Positions 1-5,459 of a DNA stretch of 6,297 nt are shown piece after piece. How positions within the stretch are numbered: the first letter of the stretch is position 1; every line of letters starts with the position of its first letter. Made by a program: the position numbers and the translations under genes. Source of the DNA: an uncultured Clostridium sp. (lineage in GTDB: Bacteria > Bacillota > Clostridia > Christensenellales > Pumilibacteraceae); NCBI GenBank assembly GCA_900555125.1, contig USKH01000074.1:1-6297 (forward strand). The letters are read 5' to 3'. The notes under the pieces are model-generated. The model saw nothing but the letters and a program-made list of their open reading frames with translations. It did no database searches and was not told where the DNA came from.

Positions 1-1167
1 TTCGAACACGAAGAAATGAGTATCAAAAAAGGCGGAAAGTACTATATCTGCCGCGGAGGCAGCTCGCTTATCGCGTTTAAAATAGCCGAAAATCTCGATG
101 AATACAACTTCAGAATAGTAGCCTCTCACCTCGATTCGCCCGCGCTCAAACTCAAATATTCGCCCGTGATGAAAAACGGCAACGTCGCAAAACTGAACGT
201 GGAAACGTACGGCGGCGGAATAAATTCCACCTATCTCGACGTTCCGCTTAAAATCGCCGGCAAGATTTACGTCAAGGAAAACGACGAAATAGTGGCAAAA
301 ACGTACGTCGATCCGCACGAATATATTATTCCCAACGTCGCCATTCATATGAACCGTTCGCTCAACGACGGCTACAAATACAACGAACAAACCGATCTTA
401 TGCCGCTTTTCGGAATAAATCCCGAAGACGACTATTTCGCAAAACTCGACAAATCCGAGGTCGTGGGCTATGATTTGTACGCCGTAAACGCAACGAAGCC
501 GTTTTTTGCCGGCGTAAACGACGAATTTTTCTGCTCGCCGAGAATAGACAACCAAGTGTGCGCGTTCTCGTCCGTAGCGGCACTACTCGACAGCAAAGGA
601 AAGGGCGTATCCGTCGCATTCCTTGCCGACAACGAGGAAATAGGTTCGAGAAGCGCCGAGGGTGCCGATTCCGACTTTTTGAAAAGAACGCTCAAAACGA
701 TAAATAAAGCGCTCGGCTTTACCCGCACCGATTTCGACCGGACAATAGCCGGCTCGTTCCTCGTCAGCGCGGACAACGCTCACGCCGTTCATCCCAACCA
801 TCCGGAGCTAAGCGATCCCACAAATAAAAGCGTTATGGGCGGCGGCATAGTAATCAAGCACCACGCCAACAAAAATTACACTACCGACGGACTTTCTTCC
901 GCCGTGTTCGAACAGCTCATGCAAAAGTCAAACGTAAAAACGCAGCACTTCTTCATGCGCTCCGACCTTCGTTGCGGGTCCACTCTCGGAACCATAAGCC
1001 TTACTCAGCTTGCCATGAAAAGCGTGGATATAGGGCTTGGACAGCTTGCAATGCACTCATCGCTCGAAACCATGTGCGCTTCCGACGTGGACGAAATGGT
1101 AAAAGGGCTCGCCGCCTTCTACGACAGCTCTCTCTCGGTTACCGAAACCGGCTATAAAATCGGCTGA
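1..1167 (+). CDS. apeB: M18 family aminopeptidase (ApeB/aspartyl aminopeptidase type), 5' truncated by the window edge
   Basis: This is a di-zinc metalloaminopeptidase of family M18, which removes N-terminal residues from peptides in the cytoplasm. The frame is open from base 1, so the true start lies upstream; the ATG at 16 is internal, because the sequence after it (KYYICRGGSSLIAF) is conserved interior sequence of the family. About 388 residues are visible against roughly 430 for bacterial members, so some 40-50 residues are missing. Numbering from the first visible codon, family metal and catalytic positions are all present: H43 and D45 in SHLDSP, D183 in SPRIDNQ, E212-E213 in DNEEIGS, D258 in SADNAHAVHPNH, and H352 in GLGQLAMHSSLETM. 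The segment IIPNVAIHMNR and the YGGG…PLKIAGKIYV stretch resemble ApeB more than ApeA, which is why that symbol is offered. The exact residue preference (acidic or otherwise) cannot be read from sequence. The gene appears intact and is followed by its own terminator. Confidence 0.93.
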   Translation, partial: FEHEEMSIKKGGKYYICRGGSSLIAFKIAENLDEYNFRIVASHLDSPALKLKYSPVMKNGNVAKLNVETYGGGINSTYLDVPLKIAGKIYVKENDEIVAKTYVDPHEYIIPNVAIHMNRSLNDGYKYNEQTDLMPLFGINPEDDYFAKLDKSEVVGYDLYAVNATKPFFAGVNDEFFCSPRIDNQVCAFSSVAALLDSKGKGVSVAFLADNEEIGSRSAEGADSDFLKRTLKTINKALGFTRTDFDRTIAGSFLVSADNAHAVHPNHPELSDPTNKSVMGGGIVIKHHANKNYTTDGLSSAVFEQLMQKSNVKTQHFFMRSDLRCGSTLGTISLTQLAMKSVDIGLGQLAMHSSLETMCASDVDEMVKGLAAFYDSSLSVTETGYKIG

Positions 1168-1191
1168 AAACGCCCGTCTGCAACTTTAATA

Positions 1192-1235
1192 AAAACACGC
1201 CGCCCGAAAATTATCTCCGGGCGGTCTTGTGTTTT
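1192..1235 (+). terminator. Intrinsic terminator of the M18 aminopeptidase gene
   Basis: A GC-rich stem pairs ccgcccg (1200-1206) with cgggcgg (1218-1224) around an 11-nt loop. An outer arm pairs aaaacac (1192-1198) with gtgtttt (1229-1235), separated from the inner stem by an asymmetric internal loop (one base on the left, four on the right). The hairpin begins 24 bases after the TGA at 1165-1167. The U tract is short (four T), so efficiency is uncertain, but position and stem strength fit a rho-independent terminator. Confidence 0.75.
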
Positions 1236-1257
1236 AAAGTCATAATTAGTTGTTTTT

Positions 1258-1287
1258 GTCAATGTAAATATCAACTTTCTTATTGAC
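1258..1287. promoter_or_regulatory. Inverted repeat overlapping the -35 box; possible operator
   Basis: The half sites GTCAAT (1258-1263) and ATTGAC (1282-1287) are perfect inverted repeats separated by 18 bases, and the right half covers most of the -35 hexamer. A second pair, aactttc (1273-1279) and gaaagtt (1319-1325), brackets the core promoter. The region is AT rich, so short inverted repeats arise easily by chance. An operator role is inference only. Confidence 0.25.
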
Positions 1288-1311
1288 TTTGTGTTATATA
1301 TGTGATATAAT
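1283..1311 (+). promoter_or_regulatory. Housekeeping (sigma-A type) promoter with extended -10, driving the lipoprotein gene
   Basis: The -35 element TTGACT (1283-1288) matches the TTGACA consensus at five of six positions. A 17-bp spacer follows, then a perfect TATAAT (1306-1311). A TG dinucleotide at 1303-1304, one base before the -10, makes it an extended -10 promoter. Transcription would start near 1318, giving a leader of about 37 nt. The surrounding DNA is strongly AT rich. This should be a strong promoter with the vegetative sigma factor, so control, if any, would be by repression or local sequence. Confidence 0.85.
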
Positions 1312-1343
1312 TATATGCGAAAGTTAATTTATAGTTTTTTACC

Positions 1344-1348
1344 GGAGG
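1344..1348 (+). promoter_or_regulatory. Strong Shine-Dalgarno for the lipoprotein gene
   Basis: GGAGG lies six bases before the ATG at 1355. It decides the start: the ATG opens directly into a canonical lysine-plus-hydrophobic signal peptide, and no better-placed start is seen upstream in frame. Confidence 0.9.
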
Positions 1349-1354
1349 AAGAAT

Positions 1355-1435
1355 ATGAAAAAAACCGTAAAAGTACTGATAATCGCACTTTGCCTTACTG
1401 TGCTGAGTTTGTCAACTCTGCTTTTTGCTTCGTGC
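1355..1435 (+). other. Type II (lipoprotein) signal peptide with lipobox, residues 1-27
   Basis: The protein starts MKKTVK, followed by a hydrophobic core (VLIIALCLTVLSLSTLLF) and ends in the lipobox F-A-S-C with the acceptor cysteine at residue 27 (codon 1433-1435). Phe at -3 is less usual than Leu but tolerated in Gram-positive lipoboxes; Ala and Ser at -2 and -1 are standard. A second cysteine two residues later (Cys29) is unusual and could, in principle, be part of the first metal or disulfide cluster. Confidence 0.85.
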
Positions 1436-4400
1436 AAATGCGAACACGAGTGGAGCGAATGGCAAATTGTCACCGCCGCCACCTGCGAATCGGAAGGCGT
1501 GGAGTCGCGTAAATGTTCCAAGTGCGACAATACCGAAATCAAAAAGATTGACGCCCTCGGACACGAAGAAGTAACGGACGAGGAAATCGCCGCCACTTGT
1601 ACAACGACCGGCAAGACCGAAGGCAAGCATTGTTCCCGTTGCAGAAAAGTGCTTGTACAACAGCAGGATATTCCCGCTCTCGGACACGACTTCGTTGATT
1701 ATATTTATAACAACGACGCAACCTGCGTTGAAAACGGAACTAAGACCGCAAAATGCAGTCGTTGCCCCGAAACCGATACGATTACGGCAGAAAACACCGC
1801 CCTCGGACACGAAGAAGTAACGGATGTAGCGGTAGAGCCTACTTGCACGAAAACAGGATTGACCGCCGGTAAGCATTGTTCTCGCTGCAGCAAAGTACTT
1901 ATAAAACAAGAAATCGTAAATGCCCTCGGACATAAATGGCTGCCATGGGAGATTGTAATCGAGGCAACATGTACGACAAACGGAATAAAAACACGCAAAT
2001 GCGAACAATGTGAAACCTGCGATATTGAAAAAATCGTGGCTCTTGGACACGATGAAGTAACTGATGCAGCAGTAGATCCTACATGTACGACGACCGGATT
2101 GACCGCAGGTAAACATTGCAGCCGATGCAGCGAGATTTTTGTAAAACAGGTAATCGTAAAAGCACTCGGTCATGATGAAGTAGCGGATGCAGCGGTAGAA
2201 CCCACATGCACCAAAACCGGTTTAACGGAAGGAAAACACTGTCGTCGTTGTAATAAAGTATTAGTAGAGCAAAACGCCGTTTCCGCTCTCGGACACTCAT
2301 ATAATAACGGTGTTTGCTCTCGTTGCGGAGAACTTAACACACACGTAAAATACGAATGTCTTTATTATTTTGAAGATACAAACGGTAACTACGCTCTTGA
2401 CAACGCGCAAACGAAAATCAAATTCGGAACGACGAACGATAGCGTGACGATTGAACGAATAAGCCGTGAACATTATTCCTTGGATGAAAATAATTCCACG
2501 TTGACCGGAAATATAGCTGGTGACGGCAGCCTGATATTAAAGGCATATTATAAACTCGATAGAGTGACGATAACGTTTATCGTAGACGATAAAACATTCG
2601 ACACTCAAGAGGTTCGTTACGGTACAATCGCAACACCGACGGATAAAGCCGTCCTGGCAAAGGACATCACCGATGCCGAAGAAACGGTATTTTCGCATTG
2701 GTCGACCGCCAAAAACGGTACTTATTTTAATTGGAAAAGAAAAATCACCGTGCCCGTAACTTTATACGCGGTATACAAAAGAACGACGAGAAAATATGAC
2801 ATCGTTGCAGACTTTAACAACGTTCTCTATTATTTCTCGGATGCAAATGGGGACATGTCCTACGACGAAATCAATGCCATTCCATACGGCGATACCGTGC
2901 TTTTTAAAGTTCAAAAAGGAAGCGAAGCAGCAGGTGTTGTATCCGTTAAAGTTAAAGTAACCAATTCCGCAGGCGAAAAAGAAGAGGTTCTCACCCCAAA
3001 CGCAGATGGAGTATACACTATCACGATTGTGGGTGAAACTGAAATTGTTGTCACGGGACTTACGTATAAAATCTACAACGTTACGCTCAACGTTACCGAT
3101 GTGGAAAGCGTTTACGACTGGGCAAAACCCTACAAAAACCTCGACGACGTTAAGTTTGAAGTAACCGAAGAGGGCAAAGACCCGATTACCGCCGATCTTA
3201 AAGTGGAAGACGGCAAAGTCGTATTCATCTGGAGCAAAGGCACGTACGGCGTTCGTGCATTCGTCGAAGAAGCCGGCGCAAAGAGATATATCTCCGGAAC
3301 GGTAACCCGCGAAGTAAATTCGTATGCTGCCGACGATAGCAACAATATTACTTTCGACGACGAAATGGTTCTCTCGACTCCTGTCGATATTTTGTGGAAC
3401 CAAACCGCAGCCGTAGGCAAAGACGGAAGCATTTCTGCCGAAAACGGAAAAGCTTATGCTATTAACTTTACCGATTTCGCACCCGGAAACGGCGATTTCG
3501 CAGTAACCGTTACGTATGATCAGATTATGGACGACGTCAACAAACGTCCTCACGGAAGCCCGAACGGCGACGAAGGCGCAACCAACGATCCGTCCTTAGG
3601 ATTTACTTTCTATTCGGGTAAGGATAAAATCGAAATTCCGTTGTTCGACGCAGGCGCAGTCCGCGTTTGGGAAAACGGAGTCAGACTGTTTGAACACAGA
3701 GCAACCATGGCAAAAGCCGGCGCGCTTCTGGGAAGACTGGAATGGCCCGACTGCTATCGTCACGCAGAACTCACTTATGTAAAAGTAGGCGGATGGATGT
3801 ATATGGTCATCACCGCAGACGGAAAAGCCGGTTGCTACGGCGATAAGGACAACTGGTATGCGTCCAGTGCAAAAGCCTACACCGGTTTCGTACCGGCGAT
3901 GATCGATCTCGAAAACGGCATTATGTATGTCCGCAAAGGTTTTGCCGGCGGTAACGAAACAGGTTATAACCGTGGCACGGAATATCTGGCATCCACGCAG
4001 ATAGGTAAATACGAATCCACGTTCATGAAAGACGTGCTTGCAAACATTACTTCGATAGAAGCCGAATTAGCATTCGGCGACGGAAAGAGCTTCGCTAAGA
4101 TGACCGGTTACGGCTACACAACCGACGCAGCGATTCTTGCCGAACTCGAAAAAAGTCTCAGAAGCGAATTCTCGATAACTTCCAATCTGCCGCTTGCAGA
4201 CATCGAACTCAAAGTAGACGGCGAAGAGTATAAGGGAGAGGAATTGTTCACCATTCAACAGACCCGCGTCGTAACCTTCAAGGTTCCCGCAGGAAAAATG
4301 ATTGCCGAACTTACCATCGGCGGAAAAGACGCTAAATACGATCGTGAAGGCGATATGGTGACCGTAGTTGTCAGCAACGAAGAATCCACCGGAAGTAAAG

Positions 4401-5392
4401 CGCTCGTAATTTCTCTCGAAGAAGGAAGAGATGCCGTAATAAGCGGAACTGTATCGGTAGAGGGCGAATTTACGGGAAAAGATCAGCTTGATAACGTAAT
4501 GGTTCGTTTCGTCTCCGAAACCGGAGCGATGATCCGCGCAACCTACGATAAAACCACCAAGAAATACTTGGCTACCGTACCTGCCGGAACTTGGACTTTG
4601 TTTGCAACCAACGGATATATTTGCGGCGAAACCTCGGTAAAGAGCGCGCTGAACAAAGACGCTACTGTTGACGTAAAACTCAACGCTCTCGCTTCGATCG
4701 GCGCAACCGGCGTTACCAGCGGCGGCATGACCGATAACGGCGACGGAACGTACAGCGTAAAGAGAACCGAATGGAACACTCAGGAAAACGCAATGAAAAA
4801 CGTTACGTTTGTTCCTCAGAACGAAATACTCGAATTAGGATTTACCATTACCGGACTTACGCAAATAGGTGATTCCGCAGGCGGATTGTTCCCGTTTATC
4901 GGAATGTTCGTAAAGAGTGCGGACGGTGGAATGTGGCGTATTGCATGGTGCAACGCAGGCGACCAGATGGCTCAGATGCCTGCCGACGATCTTGCTCGTT
5001 ATTGCGTAACCGAAACCCGCAATCCGTGGGATCCTTTCGGAGCTCCGTCCGGATGGTACACTTTCAATAAACCAAACTACAAACTTACCGTAAAGGTTAC
5101 GATCGACGGCTACAATGCGAAAGTTGCGTTCAAGACCGGAGAAGAAACCGAATGGAAATACGTAGCGTTCGATAACGGCGACACGCTGAACATTTACGAT
5201 TTCTGGAATAAAGATACCAGTGACAAGAAGATGTTCTCGCCTATAAAGAACCGTATTGAATATCTCAATACGTTGTATAAACTCGATCAGGAATGCCGGT
5301 TCGGTATATCTGTTCGTCGTGACGGAAAAGACAATGACGTCAACAACATCAAGATGTCCGACATCTGGTACAACGTTACCGACAGAACATAA
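1355..5392 (+). CDS. Large modular surface lipoprotein with tandem Cys/His repeats, MucBP-like and InlB-type modules and beta-rich C-terminal domains
   Basis: The 1345-residue protein is predicted to be exported and lipid-anchored at Cys27, facing outward. Visible layout: signal peptide 1-26; seven 39-41 residue Cys/His units 31-313 plus a half unit to about 325; MucBP-like module about 332-400; InlB B-type repeat about 403-476; a beta-rich segment with a second LYYFxDxNG motif about 481-571; a further beta domain about 572-655; a jelly-roll/LamG-like region about 665-870; beta-rich linkers about 880-1028; a carboxypeptidase-regulatory-like domain about 1029-1112; a C-terminal jelly-roll-like region about 1125-1345. 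No LPXTG motif, SLH domain or C-terminal membrane segment is present, so anchoring should be through the lipid alone. No enzyme active site is recognisable; binding to glycans, host or microbial surface, or metal is a guess from domain types. It is a monocistronic unit with its own promoter and a terminator after the TAA. The exact role is unknown. Confidence 0.93.
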   Translation: MKKTVKVLIIALCLTVLSLSTLLFASCKCEHEWSEWQIVTAATCESEGVESRKCSKCDNTEIKKIDALGHEEVTDEEIAATCTTTGKTEGKHCSRCRKVLVQQQDIPALGHDFVDYIYNNDATCVENGTKTAKCSRCPETDTITAENTALGHEEVTDVAVEPTCTKTGLTAGKHCSRCSKVLIKQEIVNALGHKWLPWEIVIEATCTTNGIKTRKCEQCETCDIEKIVALGHDEVTDAAVDPTCTTTGLTAGKHCSRCSEIFVKQVIVKALGHDEVADAAVEPTCTKTGLTEGKHCRRCNKVLVEQNAVSALGHSYNNGVCSRCGELNTHVKYECLYYFEDTNGNYALDNAQTKIKFGTTNDSVTIERISREHYSLDENNSTLTGNIAGDGSLILKAYYKLDRVTITFIVDDKTFDTQEVRYGTIATPTDKAVLAKDITDAEETVFSHWSTAKNGTYFNWKRKITVPVTLYAVYKRTTRKYDIVADFNNVLYYFSDANGDMSYDEINAIPYGDTVLFKVQKGSEAAGVVSVKVKVTNSAGEKEEVLTPNADGVYTITIVGETEIVVTGLTYKIYNVTLNVTDVESVYDWAKPYKNLDDVKFEVTEEGKDPITADLKVEDGKVVFIWSKGTYGVRAFVEEAGAKRYISGTVTREVNSYAADDSNNITFDDEMVLSTPVDILWNQTAAVGKDGSISAENGKAYAINFTDFAPGNGDFAVTVTYDQIMDDVNKRPHGSPNGDEGATNDPSLGFTFYSGKDKIEIPLFDAGAVRVWENGVRLFEHRATMAKAGALLGRLEWPDCYRHAELTYVKVGGWMYMVITADGKAGCYGDKDNWYASSAKAYTGFVPAMIDLENGIMYVRKGFAGGNETGYNRGTEYLASTQIGKYESTFMKDVLANITSIEAELAFGDGKSFAKMTGYGYTTDAAILAELEKSLRSEFSITSNLPLADIELKVDGEEYKGEELFTIQQTRVVTFKVPAGKMIAELTIGGKDAKYDREGDMVTVVVSNEESTGSKALVISLEEGRDAVISGTVSVEGEFTGKDQLDNVMVRFVSETGAMIRATYDKTTKKYLATVPAGTWTLFATNGYICGETSVKSALNKDATVDVKLNALASIGATGVTSGGMTDNGDGTYSVKRTEWNTQENAMKNVTFVPQNEILELGFTITGLTQIGDSAGGLFPFIGMFVKSADGGMWRIAWCNAGDQMAQMPADDLARYCVTETRNPWDPFGAPSGWYTFNKPNYKLTVKVTIDGYNAKVAFKTGEETEWKYVAFDNGDTLNIYDFWNKDTSDKKMFSPIKNRIEYLNTLYKLDQECRFGISVRRDGKDNDVNNIKMSDIWYNVTDRT
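1445..2329 (+). repeat. Tandem Cys/His-repeat array in the lipoprotein: seven units of 39-41 residues plus a terminal half unit
   Basis: Units begin at the His of each (A)LGH and start at 1445, 1562, 1685, 1808, 1931, 2048 and 2171; a half unit (GHSYNNGVCSRCGE) begins at 2294. Each full unit carries C, then CxxC, and ends at the next unit's His. Spacing defines two classes. Type A (units 1, 3, 5) has nine residues between the first Cys and the CxxC, with W..W.IV…ATC…RKC in units 1 and 5. Type B (units 2, 4, 6, 7) has ten residues and the motif EEVTD…PTCT.TGLT.GKHCSRC. The order is A-B-A-B-A-B-B. By hand, unit 4 shares 31 of 41 residues with unit 6, and unit 1 shares 19 of 39 with unit 5. A 27-bp exact DNA repeat occurs at 1552-1578 and 1798-1824, 246 bp apart, but most units have diverged at synonymous sites. 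Similar repeats are common in uncharacterised clostridial surface proteins; their ligand is not known to me. Confidence 0.92.
2348..2557 (+). other. MucBP-like module (residues about 332-401)
   Basis: The segment runs from KYECLYYFEDTNGNYAL through Y-S-L-D-E-N-N-S-T-L-T-G-N-I and closes with AGDGSLILKAYYKLD. The closing 'DGSL-L-K-YY' and the 'LDE..STL.G.I' pattern match the module that precedes InlB-type repeats in many Firmicutes surface proteins (MucBP or related mucin-binding-like family). The family assignment is from memory of the pattern and is moderate; actual mucin binding is not shown. Confidence 0.6.
2561..2782 (+). other. InlB B-type repeat (Listeria-Bacteroides repeat, Flg_new-like), residues about 403-476
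   Basis: The stretch RVTITFIVDDKTF opens a beta-grasp-like repeat, which continues VRYGTIATPTD, then FSHWSTAKNGTYFNWKRKIT and PVTLYAVYK. The order V-x-F…G…P…F-x-W…G-x-x-F…T-L-Y-A-x-x matches the InlB B-repeat family, usually found in extracellular proteins of Firmicutes and Bacteroidetes. Only one copy is clear. It sits directly after the MucBP-like module, which is the usual pairing. Confidence 0.75.
3347..3964 (+). other. Beta-rich jelly-roll (LamG/concanavalin-like) region, residues about 665-870
   Basis: Alternating hydrophobic strands run from ITFDDEMVL through AINFTDFAPGNGDFAVTVTY, LGFTFYSGKDKIEIPLF and AELTYVKVGGWMYMVITADG to the end near MYVRKGF. The sequence of 'x-F-x-V-x-V', 'GFxFYSG', and 'LTYVKVGGWMYMVITADGK' is what one sees in lectin-like sandwiches, where a probe strand reports a 'display of a measured quantity'. 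No catalytic residues can be assigned. The fold call is inference from strand pattern only. Confidence 0.4.
4439..4690 (+). other. Carboxypeptidase-regulatory-like (transthyretin-fold) domain, residues about 1029-1112
   Basis: ISGTVSVEGEF opens the domain, followed by NVMVRFVSETGAMIRATYDK, YLATVPAGTWTLFATNGYI and a last strand VDVKLNAL. The 'I-S-G-T-V' start, 'x-T-Y-D-K…Y-x-A-x-V-P-A-G-T-W-T-L' core and closing hydrophobic strand are characteristic of the CarboxypepD_reg family of extracellular sandwich domains. These usually act as structural spacers or binding modules. Confidence 0.65.
4727..5389 (+). other. C-terminal jelly-roll-like domain, residues about 1125-1345
   Basis: The region begins MTDNGDGTYSVKRTEW, with strands ILELGFTITGL, GLFPFIGMFVKSADGGMWRIAW, YKLTVKVTIDGYNAKVAFKTG and a last strand RFGISVRRDG ending in NIKMSDIWYNV. 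A 'x-FGI-x…-x-x-x-x-M-S-D-I-W-Y' finish, describing a side-strand next to a convex sheet, is typical of concanavalin-like sandwiches in secreted clostridial proteins. Three cysteines are present (in AWCNAG, RYCVTE and QECRFG). Ligand unknown; fold is inferred. Confidence 0.4.
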
Positions 5393-5403
5393 GTGCTGTA
5401 AAT

Positions 5404-5447
5404 AAAAAAATCCCTTCCGTGTTAATAAACGAGCGGAAGGTTTTTTT
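5404..5447. terminator. Bidirectional intrinsic terminator between convergent genes
   Basis: Arms ccttccg (5413-5419) and cggaagg (5434-5440) form a 7-bp stem with a 14-nt loop. Seven T follow on the + strand (5441-5447), and seven A precede on the left (5404-5410), which read as a T tract on the - strand. The hairpin can therefore end the lipoprotein transcript (TAA at 5390-5392) and the M20 dipeptidase transcript (stop at 5460-5462) that run towards each other. Confidence 0.9.
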
Positions 5448-5459
5448 ATATGAGCTTTT

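Noticed and set aside
16..18. ATG as the start of the M18 aminopeptidase
   Set aside because: The frame is open to base 1, there is no Shine-Dalgarno before it, and starting here would omit the N-terminal part found in all family members.
1412..2173. 253-residue open frame on the - strand opposite the Cys/His repeats
   Set aside because: It is the complement of a repeat whose unit length is a multiple of three, so an absence of stops in one unit is copied into all. No ribosome binding site or family resemblance, and the + strand frame is plainly the coding one.
1445..2329. CRISPR-like or DNA-level tandem repeat array
   Set aside because: The 117-123 bp periodicity follows codons and protein motifs, with synonymous divergence between units; there are no short identical repeats with unique spacers.
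1445..2329. DNA-binding zinc fingers or rubredoxin-like domains
   Set aside because: The protein has an export signal and lipobox, so nucleic-acid binding is unlikely, and the C-x9/10-C-x2-C-x12/14-H spacing does not match C2H2 fingers or the two CxxC knuckles of rubredoxin.
2762..3553. 263-residue open frame on the - strand inside the lipoprotein gene
   Set aside because: Antisense to well-structured beta-domain coding sequence. The translation is rich in F, V, N and C without recognisable domains, and no start context is seen.
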